A stretch of DNA of 57,197 bases. It comes from Lachnospiraceae bacterium (GTDB taxonomy: Bacteria; Bacillota; Clostridia; Lachnospirales; Lachnospiraceae). Positions 34,701 to 43,544 of this stretch are shown here, one piece after another. Made by a program: the position numbers and the translations under genes. Numbering within the stretch: the stretch's first letter is position 1; every line of letters starts with the position of its first letter. Location of the stretch: positions 1 through 57,197 of the forward strand of contig JAFZOW010000078.1 in assembly GCA_017552715.1 (NCBI GenBank), given 5' to 3'. The notes below the pieces were generated by a model. It saw only the letters and a list, made by a program, of their open reading frames with translations. It had not been told where the DNA came from and did no database searches.

Positions 34701-36359
34701 GTGTCTGTCAAGAGTTTGGATGCCGCTCTTGTGGCTAAGATGTTCCTTGCGGGAGCAAAAAAGCTGGAAGCGGGTAAAGAACATATCAATGAGCTGAACG
34801 TATTTCCCGTGCCGGATGGTGATACCGGGACCAACATGACGCTTACCATCATGAGTGCGGCGAAGGAAGTATATGCACTTAAGGATCCGGATATGGCGAC
34901 CCTGTGCAAGAGTATCTCCTCCGGGTCGCTCAGGGGGGCCAGAGGTAATTCCGGCGTTATCCTTTCCCAGCTTTTCCGTGGCTTTGCAAAGGTCATCAAG
35001 ACCAGCGAGACGGTGGATATCGCCCAGATCAGTGCCGGCTGCGATAAGGCTGTGGAATCGGCTTATAAGGCCGTGATGCAGCCCAAGGAAGGAACCATCC
35101 TTACGGTAGCCAAGGGCATTGCCGAAAAGGCCAACGAGATATTTGAACGGGGTGAGGAGGATCTGGAGGTTCTCTTTCCCGAGCTTATCGCCCATGCGAG
35201 AGAAGTGCTGGACCGTACACCGGAAATGCTGCCCGTACTGAAAGAAGCCGGGGTGGTGGATTCCGGCGGAGCGGGACTTGTTGCGGTGCTGGAAGGAATG
35301 TACGACGGCTTCCGCGGGCAGGGCATCGATTTTACCATGGATGCGGAGACCTCCCAGGCGGCAGGCGAGATAAGGCACCTGAGCGGAGAGGATACGGCTG
35401 CTCCGAAATACCGTTATCTTTATCATACCGCCATTTCCCTGGTGCTGGATAAGATCTTCCACCTGCAGAGCGAGCAGGAAGTGCGTAAATATCTGGAGAG
35501 TGTCGGTGATGAAGTGGCACTGGCCGTGGATGAGAATATCGTAAACGTAAGCGTGAACACCAACGATCCGGGTATGGTGCTCCAGAAAGCGCTGAAATAC
35601 GGTGAGCTTGTGGATGTGCAGATCACGAACCGCGGGCTTGCTTCCGGCGGAAGCAGCGCAAAGCCGGCTGCGGCGGCTCCGGCCCCTGCGGCGGAGAAGA
35701 AGCCTGTGGGCTTTGTGGCGGTATCTGCCGGTGACGGTATCGGAGATATCTTCAAGAACCTGGGGACCGACTACCTGATCGAGGGCGGCCAGACCATGAA
35801 CCCCAGCACCGAGGATATGCTGAATGCCATAGCTGCGGTGAATGCCGACACCATCTTCATCTTCCCGAACAATAAGAACATCATCCTTGCAGCCAATCAG
35901 GCCAGGGATATGACAAAGGATAAAAAGATCATCGTCATCCCCACCAAGACTGTGCCTCAGGGCATCGGCGCCCTGCTGGCCTATGTGCCGGATATGAGCG
36001 TGGAGGATAACGAGACGGCCATGACGGAAGCCATGGGCATGGTTCAGACCGGACAGGTGACCTATGCGGTCCGGGATACCCAGATCGACGGGGTGGAGAT
36101 CCATCAGGACGATTACATGGGCATAGGGGATGCCGGTATACTTTCCAACGGGAAGGACATCACCGGGGTGACCACGGCCATGCTGGAACGTATGGTGAAG
36201 GAAGATTCCGAGCTGATCAGTGTTTATTACGGTCAGGATGTGGACGAGGCGGCTGCAGAGCAGCTTAAGAATGCGCTGAGCGACCGTTTTTCCTCCTGCG
36301 AGGTGGAGATCACCCGCGGAGGCCAGCCTGTATATTACTACATCGTTTCCGTTGAGTAG
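34701..36359 (+). CDS. fakA: DAK2/DhaL-domain protein, fatty acid kinase FakA-like (YloV)
   Basis: A 552-residue kinase subunit that phosphorylates fatty acids bound by FakB proteins so they can enter phospholipid synthesis. The N-terminal DhaL domain (about 1-200) has ELNVFPVPDGDTGTNMTLT with the Mg-ATP Asp residues and SLRGARGNSGVILSQLFRG; the C-terminal region (about 330-552) is the EDD-like part with LIEGGQTMNPSTEDML and IFPNNKNIILAA. An Ala/Pro-rich linker lies near 315-335. The start is GTG after AAGGAGG. No fakB is in the window, which is normal. Confidence 0.9.
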   Translation: MSVKSLDAALVAKMFLAGAKKLEAGKEHINELNVFPVPDGDTGTNMTLTIMSAAKEVYALKDPDMATLCKSISSGSLRGARGNSGVILSQLFRGFAKVIKTSETVDIAQISAGCDKAVESAYKAVMQPKEGTILTVAKGIAEKANEIFERGEEDLEVLFPELIAHAREVLDRTPEMLPVLKEAGVVDSGGAGLVAVLEGMYDGFRGQGIDFTMDAETSQAAGEIRHLSGEDTAAPKYRYLYHTAISLVLDKIFHLQSEQEVRKYLESVGDEVALAVDENIVNVSVNTNDPGMVLQKALKYGELVDVQITNRGLASGGSSAKPAAAAPAPAAEKKPVGFVAVSAGDGIGDIFKNLGTDYLIEGGQTMNPSTEDMLNAIAAVNADTIFIFPNNKNIILAANQARDMTKDKKIIVIPTKTVPQGIGALLAYVPDMSVEDNETAMTEAMGMVQTGQVTYAVRDTQIDGVEIHQDDYMGIGDAGILSNGKDITGVTTAMLERMVKEDSELISVYYGQDVDEAAAEQLKNALSDRFSSCEVEITRGGQPVYYYIVSVE

Positions 36360-38428
36360 TGCTGATCACCGATGGCATTGAAAAACTGAAGGGGATAGGG
36401 GAAAAGACAGCCCCTGCCTTTCATGCGGCAGGGATCTTTTCTATAGCCGATCTGCTCTATCATTATCCCAGAAGCTACGAAAAGCTTGGGGAGATCTGCC
36501 CGATGGGCAGCATAAAAAAAGACGGACGTTATACGCTTGCGGGGAAAGTATTGAGCCCCGCAAGCGTTTTTTACAAAAACGGGAAGAGCATACTGCAGTT
36601 TTCCTTCGGGGACGACAGCGGGAAAGGGAGGGTTTCCCTCTTCGGTATGCCTTACCTTAAGAAGAATTTCGAGCCGGGGCGCAGGCTGATCCTGCAGGTC
36701 TATGCGAAGCGCAAGGGCGAACAGCTCTTCCTTTCCCAGCCCCGTATCCTTAAAGAAGCAGAGTATGAAGAGGGGATAAGGCAGCTGAAGGCGGTCTATC
36801 CTCTTAGCGGAAAGCTGAGCCAGACCCTTTTGCGAAAAGCAGTGGCCCAGGCCCTGCCCCTGGCGGAGGAGCTGACGGACTGCCTGAATGAGGAGCGGCG
36901 GCGCAAGCTGGAGCTTCCCTCCATTGCGGAGGCGATGCATCTCCTTCATGCGCCTGCGGATACGGAACAGGCGGAGCGGGGAAGAAGAAGGCTGGCTTTT
37001 GATGAATTCTTCCTTTTCCTGGCGGCCATGGAACTGCTGAAGGACGGGCCGGACAGGCTGCCCAGCCCTTATGTGATATCGGAGGGGCAGGAGGCGGTAC
37101 GTCCCTTTATTGAGGGTCTGGCCTATGAGCTTACCCCGGCCCAGAAGCGATCCCTGAATGAAGTGCTTTCCGATATGGCGGGAGGCTATGTGATGAACCG
37201 GCTTTTGCAGGGAGATGTGGGCAGCGGTAAGACGGTCATTGCTTTTGCGGCGGCCCTGGCGGCTATACGGGCCGGGCATCAGGCAGCCATCATGGCTCCC
37301 ACGGAGGTGCTGGCCAGACAGCATCATGCGGCGGCACTCCGCTATTCCGAAAGTCTGGGAAAGGATTTTGTCCCGGAGCTTTTAGTAGGTTCCATGACAG
37401 CAAAGGAAAAGAGGGAAGCCAGAGCCAGGATCGCAGCGGGAGAGGCGAAGCTGGTGATCGGTACCCATGCCCTGATCCAGGACGGGGTGGAGATCCCCGA
37501 TGCGGCCCTGATCGTGACGGACGAGCAGCACCGCTTCGGTGTCCGTCAGCGCCGGCGCCTGGCCGGTATGGGGGCGGGCCCCCATGTGCTGGTGATGAGC
37601 GCCACACCCATACCCCGTACCCTGGGGCTCATCCTCTACGGGGATATGGACGTTTCCCTTATCGACGAGCTGCCGGCGGAGCGTCTGCCCATAAAGAATG
37701 CCATAGTGGACGAAAGCTGGCGGGAAAAGCTTTTGCAGTTCATCGTAAAGCATGTGAGGGAAGGGCAGCAGTGCTATATCATCTGTCCCCAGGTGGAAGA
37801 AGGAGAGGACGGGGATATACGCAATGTGACAGACTATACGGAAGAGCTCCGGGAGAGCCTGCCGGATGACATACGTATCGGGATGCTCCACGGGCGGATG
37901 AAGCCGGAGGAGAAGAGCAGTGTGATGGAGGAATTCGCTTCAGCCGCGCTGGATATCCTTGTATCCACCACTGTGGTGGAGGTGGGGGTGAACGTGCCCA
38001 ATGCCACCGTGATGGTCATCGAGAATGCGGAACGTTTCGGCCTGTCCCAGCTTCATCAGCTGAGGGGGCGTGTGGGACGCGGTGACAAGCAGTCCTACTG
38101 CGTCTTTGTGGCCGGCGGTGATGACGGCGAGCTGAGCAAAAAAGCAAAGGAACGGCTGGAGATACTCAAAAAAAGCAATAACGGTTTTGAGATAGCGGAG
38201 GAAGACCTGAAGCAGAGAGGTCCCGGAGAATTCTTCGGCTCCAGGCAGTCCGGTGTTCCGTATTTTGAACTGGCGGATATTTACGGGGATTCCGCCCTGC
38301 TCACCGCAGCGAAGCAGACCCTGATGCAGCTGATCAAAGAAGATCCCGGAAAGCTTGAGCCCCTGCGGCAGGTCCTTAAGGAACGAAATAAGGAAAACAG
38401 TACAGAATTTCGTGGAATTTGTCTGTGA
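36359..38428 (+). CDS. recG: ATP-dependent DNA helicase RecG
   Basis: A 689-residue helicase that remodels stalled forks and branched DNA. The N-terminal wedge/OB domain (about 1-240) is followed by superfamily 2 motor domains: Walker A GDVGSGKT (285-292), DEQH box (388-391), SATPIPRTL, VSTTVVEVGVNVPNA and the QLRGRVGRG motif, then the RecG C-terminal segment FFGSRQSG. The start is GTG with a 1-base overlap of the fakA-like stop codon. Confidence 0.96.
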   Translation: MLITDGIEKLKGIGEKTAPAFHAAGIFSIADLLYHYPRSYEKLGEICPMGSIKKDGRYTLAGKVLSPASVFYKNGKSILQFSFGDDSGKGRVSLFGMPYLKKNFEPGRRLILQVYAKRKGEQLFLSQPRILKEAEYEEGIRQLKAVYPLSGKLSQTLLRKAVAQALPLAEELTDCLNEERRRKLELPSIAEAMHLLHAPADTEQAERGRRRLAFDEFFLFLAAMELLKDGPDRLPSPYVISEGQEAVRPFIEGLAYELTPAQKRSLNEVLSDMAGGYVMNRLLQGDVGSGKTVIAFAAALAAIRAGHQAAIMAPTEVLARQHHAAALRYSESLGKDFVPELLVGSMTAKEKREARARIAAGEAKLVIGTHALIQDGVEIPDAALIVTDEQHRFGVRQRRRLAGMGAGPHVLVMSATPIPRTLGLILYGDMDVSLIDELPAERLPIKNAIVDESWREKLLQFIVKHVREGQQCYIICPQVEEGEDGDIRNVTDYTEELRESLPDDIRIGMLHGRMKPEEKSSVMEEFASAALDILVSTTVVEVGVNVPNATVMVIENAERFGLSQLHQLRGRVGRGDKQSYCVFVAGGDDGELSKKAKERLEILKKSNNGFEIAEEDLKQRGPGEFFGSRQSGVPYFELADIYGDSALLTAAKQTLMQLIKEDPGKLEPLRQVLKERNKENSTEFRGICL

Positions 38429-38432
38429 TCTG

Positions 38433-38441
38433 TGGTAAAAT
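38433..38441 (+). promoter_or_regulatory. Extended -10 promoter before the EAL-kinase gene cluster
   Basis: TGGTAAAAT has the TGn extension and lies 33 bases before the ATG of the first EAL-kinase gene. No strong -35 is visible. Confidence 0.45.
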
Positions 38442-38474
38442 CATAAGTGATTTGTTGTATGTACGGGAGAGCAG

Positions 38475-41400
38475 ATGATCGGTGAGCAGCAGTTTATAGA
38501 ATCTTCTTTTTATTTCACGGGCTTTTTTATCTGCCTGTCCTGTCTTGTGTTCTCTTTGGTGCAAAGGCGGACGAAAAGGCCGCAGAACCGTATCTTTTTC
38601 ATCCTTCTCTTAAACATCATGTTCGGAGCTGCATCCGATGCGGTGAGTGTGTTTTCGGATGTTTACTGTTCCGTTTCAGCCACGGCCGGATTCATTTCGA
38701 AGCTTTCCCGGATCAGTTATTTTGTCATACATGCTTCCCTGGCTCCTTCCTTTTATGCTTATCTGGTCTATGTAAGCGGTTCCATTCATGTTCACCGCCG
38801 GCATAAAAGGCGTTTTACCCTGATCATGCTTCCCTTCCTCGTTACGGAGATCCTGGTGGTGGTCAATCTCTTTACCGGGGTGCTGTATTACCTGGATGAG
38901 GATTATGTCTATCATCGCGGGCCACTGATGAGTATCTTTTATCTTTCGGCCGCATTTTACCTGTTACTGGCTTTACTGGATATCGTTCTTTTCTGGCATG
39001 CCATTACACCCCGCAGCCGGAAGGGCATCATCTACCTTTTCAGCCTTACCCTGCTGGGGGTGGTGATTCAGATGATCAATATCCATATCCAGTCCGAGGT
39101 GTTTGCCGAGTCCATGGCACTGGTGCTGGTGATGCTCTTTATCGAAAACGATGAAGACCGTTTTGATGTATCCAGCGGTTTCTTTAACCGTTCGGCCCTG
39201 TCGCTGGATCTGAACAGCTATATCCGTATGAAGATCCCCTTCACGGCTACGGTGGTCTATGTATCCAATGCGGATGTGCTGAGTAAGCTGACGGGGAGTG
39301 CGGCTACCGAGGGCCTGACCGAGATGGTATCGGATTATCTGTGTTCCGTACATCCCGTCTATCAGATCTATAAGACGGAACCGGGATGTTTTGTACTTCT
39401 GGGGATCGATACGAAAGCGGAAGAGGATGAGGCTCTCTCCGAAAAGATAAGGACCCGCTTCAGGGATCCCTGGAACAGGGAGGGGGTGGAGATCTCCCTG
39501 AATTCGCTGGTGATGCAGGCTGCATATCCCGGAAGTATTTCCACCGTGGAGGAAGTTTTCCTCATGTCGGATTTCCCCAAGGGGGCGGATGAAGCCGGTC
39601 ACATCCTCAGGGAAGTGGACCTGGATCAGATCAAACGCAGCATCCAGGTGGAGCAGGCTATGCGCCGGGGCTTTGCGGAGCATAACTTTGAAGTTTACTA
39701 TCAGCCGGTCTATTTCCTGGACAATCTGGCGATCCATTCCGCCGAGGCGCTGACCCGGCTGCATGACCGGGAGCTGGGGGAGATCTCTCCGTCGGAATTC
39801 ATACCGGTAGCGGAACGGGACGGCATCATCGACCGTATCGGGAACTTTGTGCTGGAGGAAGCCTGTCTCTTTCTTTCCAGCGGTCTTCCCGTGGAGATGG
39901 GCATAGAATATATCTGCGTGAACCTTTCCATACTGCAGTGCCTGCGTCCGGGCTTTGCGGACTATGCCAGGAATATGGTTCTGCGCTATGATGTTTCGCC
40001 TTCCCTGATCTGCTTTGAGATAAAGGAGTCGGCAGCGACCAGGGATCTGGAGGTCCTGCGGAAGATGATCGCCGAACTGAAGCAGTATGGTTTTCGTTTT
40101 TCCATGGACAGCTACGGTACAGGGCTTTCCGATCTGCAGTCCTTATACAGTCTGGATCTGGATGTGATCAAGATCGACAAGAGCATCTTAAACGGTGCGG
40201 ATGAGGGAAGCGTAGGACGGGTTGTGCTGGAAAGCTGTGTACGCATGATACGTCAGATGCACCGGCGCATCCTGGTGGAAGGGGTAGAGACCAAAGAGCA
40301 GATCGAACTGCTGAAAAAGCTGAATGTGGATTATCTGCAAGGCTATTATTCCTCACGCCCCATCACAAAGAACGAGCTTTTGGGTATCCTGCGGGTGACG
40401 GAGCTGGCACGCATGGAGGAGCGGCGTGCCATAGCGGCCAGCGAGGCAAAATCAAGCTTCCTGGCCAACATGTCCCACGAGATCCGTACTCCCATTAATG
40501 CGGTGCTGGGCATGAACGAGATGATACTCCGGGAATGCGATGAATCCGCCGTGATGCGTTACGCCAGAGAGATCGAGACCGCAGGCCGGAATCTTCTGTC
40601 CCTTATCAACAATATCCTGGATTATTCCAAGATCGAGGCCGGGGAGATGGAGATCGTGGAGGCCGAATACGATCTTAAGACGGCTTTAAGTGATGTGATA
40701 AGAGATGTTTATCGTAAGACCGACCAGAAGCATCTCACTTTCCGTGTCTATGTCTCGGAGGAGCTGCCGGCGCGGCTTTATGGCGATGAGTTCCGCTTAA
40801 AACAGGTGATGATGAACATCCTGAACAATGCCGTAAAATATACTGATGAAGGCAGCATACACCTGACCATCGAAGGAGAGTACTATTCTGAGGAGGAGGT
40901 ACTCTTAAAGATCATCGTGGAAGATACGGGCTGCGGCATACGGGAGGAGGATCAGAGCCGGCTTTACGAGATGTTCCAGCGGCTTGATATGGAGCGTAAC
41001 CGTACCGTGGAAGGAACGGGACTGGGCCTGGCCATCAGTTACCACCTGCTGCAGATGATGCAGGGTGAGATCGATGTGCAGAGCGAATACGGCGTAGGAA
41101 GCACCTTTACGATACAGCTTCTGCAGAAAGCCGTTTCCAAAGAGCGTATACGGCCTTATACGGCGGAGGAGCTTAAGGATATATTTGCCAGCCGCAAAGG
41201 CCGAAGGGAGTTCTCGGCACCGGATGCAAGGATATTGGTGGTAGATGATACGCCTCTGAATCATACCGTGATCCGGGAACTGCTGAAATCGACGGGAATA
41301 CAGATCGAAACGGCCCTGAGCGGTGAAGAGGGATTGGAACTGGCCCGGAAGAAGTATTTTGACCTGATCTTTATGGATCAGCGCATGCCGGGAATGGGCG

Positions 41401-41612
41401 GTAGCGAGACCCTGACGGCGCTTCGGGCGGCGGAAGATGCCGTAAGCCGCAGGGTACCCGTTATATCCATGACAGCCAATGCCTATCCCGGAATACGGGA
41501 TGCGGAGCGGAGGCAGGGCTTTGATGACTATCTGGAAAAACCGGTGGACAGCGGAAAGCTTTTGGAGCTTATCCTGCAGTATCTGCCGGAGAGCAAGGTA
41601 TTTTACAGCTGA
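38475..41612 (+). CDS. EAL-domain hybrid histidine kinase (7TM-GGDEF*-EAL-HisKA-HATPase-REC)
   Basis: A 1045-residue membrane sensor. Residues about 1-220 hold about seven helices. About 230-385 is a GGDEF-fold domain in which the signature has decayed to EPGCF, so it cannot make c-di-GMP. About 395-640 is an EAL domain with the EAL triad at 424-426 and VEGVET intact, but the metal motif DDFG reads DSYG (Ser546), so hydrolysis is doubtful and c-di-GMP sensing is likely. Then come HisKA (His668 in NMSHEIRTP), HATPase (NILNNAVKY, DTGCGI, GTGLGLAI) and REC (Asp968). It should pass phosphate to the neighbouring response regulator or HPt. EAL and kinase in one chain in this order is unusual. Confidence 0.9.
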   Translation: MIGEQQFIESSFYFTGFFICLSCLVFSLVQRRTKRPQNRIFFILLLNIMFGAASDAVSVFSDVYCSVSATAGFISKLSRISYFVIHASLAPSFYAYLVYVSGSIHVHRRHKRRFTLIMLPFLVTEILVVVNLFTGVLYYLDEDYVYHRGPLMSIFYLSAAFYLLLALLDIVLFWHAITPRSRKGIIYLFSLTLLGVVIQMINIHIQSEVFAESMALVLVMLFIENDEDRFDVSSGFFNRSALSLDLNSYIRMKIPFTATVVYVSNADVLSKLTGSAATEGLTEMVSDYLCSVHPVYQIYKTEPGCFVLLGIDTKAEEDEALSEKIRTRFRDPWNREGVEISLNSLVMQAAYPGSISTVEEVFLMSDFPKGADEAGHILREVDLDQIKRSIQVEQAMRRGFAEHNFEVYYQPVYFLDNLAIHSAEALTRLHDRELGEISPSEFIPVAERDGIIDRIGNFVLEEACLFLSSGLPVEMGIEYICVNLSILQCLRPGFADYARNMVLRYDVSPSLICFEIKESAATRDLEVLRKMIAELKQYGFRFSMDSYGTGLSDLQSLYSLDLDVIKIDKSILNGADEGSVGRVVLESCVRMIRQMHRRILVEGVETKEQIELLKKLNVDYLQGYYSSRPITKNELLGILRVTELARMEERRAIAASEAKSSFLANMSHEIRTPINAVLGMNEMILRECDESAVMRYAREIETAGRNLLSLINNILDYSKIEAGEMEIVEAEYDLKTALSDVIRDVYRKTDQKHLTFRVYVSEELPARLYGDEFRLKQVMMNILNNAVKYTDEGSIHLTIEGEYYSEEEVLLKIIVEDTGCGIREEDQSRLYEMFQRLDMERNRTVEGTGLGLAISYHLLQMMQGEIDVQSEYGVGSTFTIQLLQKAVSKERIRPYTAEELKDIFASRKGRREFSAPDARILVVDDTPLNHTVIRELLKSTGIQIETALSGEEGLELARKKYFDLIFMDQRMPGMGGSETLTALRAAEDAVSRRVPVISMTANAYPGIRDAERRQGFDDYLEKPVDSGKLLELILQYLPESKVFYS

Positions 41613-41621
41613 GGCCAAAGG

Positions 41622-43544
41622 ATGATCTATGAACTGATCAATACAAGTGCATTCCTGATCGCGGCTTTCCTGCTGTGCCTGACGGCACTTCTGTTTACTA
41701 TTGCCATTAAGCGGACGGACCGCATGCGGAACAAGATCTATATCCACCAGCTGGTATTTGTGATGATCTGTTCCCTGGCGGAGATCGGAAAGAAGCTGAT
41801 CCGTCTGTACGTGGTAAATCAGACCGCCGCGCTGGTACTGCTGGACGGAGTGGAATTTTTGCATTCCTTCTTCCATATCCTGCTGCCGGGCATGTTCTGT
41901 TATTACATCGTACTGATGAACGGTTCCCATCATCATCTTTCGACGAAGAAGCGTATCATTGTCTCCCTTCCCATGGTCGTCGCGGAACTGCTGGTACTGA
42001 CCAATCCCTTCCATCAGCTGGTGTTTGAGCATGGCAGGGACCTGGTATTTCACGGCGGTATCGGAAGTATGTTTGCATACGGGGTAGCCGGCCTGTATAT
42101 GCTCCTGGGCCTGATCAATCTTATAAAACACCGTAAGGCCCTTCCCCGCCGCCGGCTCATGTCGATGATCTTCTTATTTCCTCTTGTTGCGGCGGGCATA
42201 GTGATACAGCAGATCATTCCGGGAGTCAAATGCGAGCTCTTTGCCATCTCCCTGATGCTCCTGGGTGTGATGCTCACCCTGGAAAACGAAGATGACCGCA
42301 TGGATACTGTGACCAGGGTTTATAACCGCAGTTACATGAAAGAGTATCTCTCCAATCTTTTCCGCCTGGACCAGCCTTTTGGCATCATAGCCATACGGCT
42401 TACGAATTATGATACTCTTATGCGGCTTTCCGGAAAGAGCGGAGTGGATCCTGTGATGTGCCGTGTTGCCGATTACCTTAAAGCGGAGCATCCCTGGTTT
42501 AAGATCTTCCGTGCATCCCCTACGGGATTTCTGATAATCACCGGATCGGGTGAGGATTATACCGTACGGCTTTCGGAACGTATCTATGTGCGTTTCATGG
42601 AAGGGCTCTTTGTTGAGGGGATTGAAACACCCATTACAGCCGCCGTCCTCCGGGCCATGGTGCCCGGGGAACTGCCCGGCATCGAAGATGTGCTGCTTAC
42701 GGTGGATGGAGCGCTTCCGGAAGATAACGGCAGGGGGATCATCAGCGGGAATCGTCTGGCTTACCTGACCCGTACCACGGATCTGGAGGAGGCCATGGGG
42801 CGCTGCCTGCGAAACAGGGATTTCAGTATATGGTATCAGCCGGTTCATTCGGCGGAAGGACTGAAGCCATTTGGAGTAAAGGCACTTCTGCGTATGCATG
42901 ATGTGAGGCTCGGGGATGTGATGCCCGCAGAGTTCATACCCCAGGCGGAACGGACGGGACTTATCAACGTCCTGGGAGATCTGGTCCTGGAGGAAGTGTG
43001 CAGTTTTATCAAGAGCGGGGTGCCCGATAAGCTGGGGTATCGGATGGTCTGCGTGAATCTCTCTTTTGTGCAGTTTATGCAGAGGGGCTTCCCGGAGCAT
43101 GTGATCGAGATCGTGAAACGTTATGGGGTGGATCCGGGAAGCATCAACTTTGAGATCACCAAGCCCGTGACCCAGGAAGATTTTGATCTGCTGAAGGGCG
43201 CCATGGAAACGCTGAAAAAAGCCGGCTTTTTGTTCTCCATGGAGGATTTCGGCGCAGGCTATGTCAATGTGGAAGCCATATTTGCATTGAAATTCGATGT
43301 GGTTAAGATCGACAGGCGCGTTCTTTGGGAGGCCATGAAGAACGAACTGGGACGTATCGTTCTGACCAATTCCATTCAGATGATACGGCAGCTGGATCGT
43401 AAGATCCTGGTGGAAGGTGTTGAGGAGCGGGAGCAGATCGACCTTCTTTCCGATATGGAAGTGGACTATCTGCAGGGATATTATTTCTCGAAACCCGTAT
43501 CCCGTGAACAGATGGAAAAGATGGCTATGCTGGAGGATATGTGA
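41622..43544 (+). CDS. Membrane protein with degenerate GGDEF and EAL domains (7TM-GGDEF*-EAL*)
   Basis: A 640-residue paralogue of its two neighbours, without the kinase part. About 1-215 contains some seven helices; a GGDEF-like domain (about 230-385, signature SPTGF) and an EAL domain (about 395-640) follow. The EAL triad is KAL (Lys420), DDFG is EDFG (Glu541) and the EITE motif is EITK, so three catalytic positions are changed and phosphodiesterase activity is very unlikely. It may bind c-di-GMP, or pair with the kinases through the shared sensor and EAL parts. It lies 9 bases after the first kinase gene and overlaps the second (GTGA). Confidence 0.88.
   Translation: MIYELINTSAFLIAAFLLCLTALLFTIAIKRTDRMRNKIYIHQLVFVMICSLAEIGKKLIRLYVVNQTAALVLLDGVEFLHSFFHILLPGMFCYYIVLMNGSHHHLSTKKRIIVSLPMVVAELLVLTNPFHQLVFEHGRDLVFHGGIGSMFAYGVAGLYMLLGLINLIKHRKALPRRRLMSMIFLFPLVAAGIVIQQIIPGVKCELFAISLMLLGVMLTLENEDDRMDTVTRVYNRSYMKEYLSNLFRLDQPFGIIAIRLTNYDTLMRLSGKSGVDPVMCRVADYLKAEHPWFKIFRASPTGFLIITGSGEDYTVRLSERIYVRFMEGLFVEGIETPITAAVLRAMVPGELPGIEDVLLTVDGALPEDNGRGIISGNRLAYLTRTTDLEEAMGRCLRNRDFSIWYQPVHSAEGLKPFGVKALLRMHDVRLGDVMPAEFIPQAERTGLINVLGDLVLEEVCSFIKSGVPDKLGYRMVCVNLSFVQFMQRGFPEHVIEIVKRYGVDPGSINFEITKPVTQEDFDLLKGAMETLKKAGFLFSMEDFGAGYVNVEAIFALKFDVVKIDRRVLWEAMKNELGRIVLTNSIQMIRQLDRKILVEGVEEREQIDLLSDMEVDYLQGYYFSKPVSREQMEKMAMLEDM

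Noticed and set aside
34260-36104. 614-codon minus-strand frame opposite the asp23-like and fakA-like genes
   Set aside because: It is an antisense shadow; it begins in the rpmB terminator region and has shadow-type composition.
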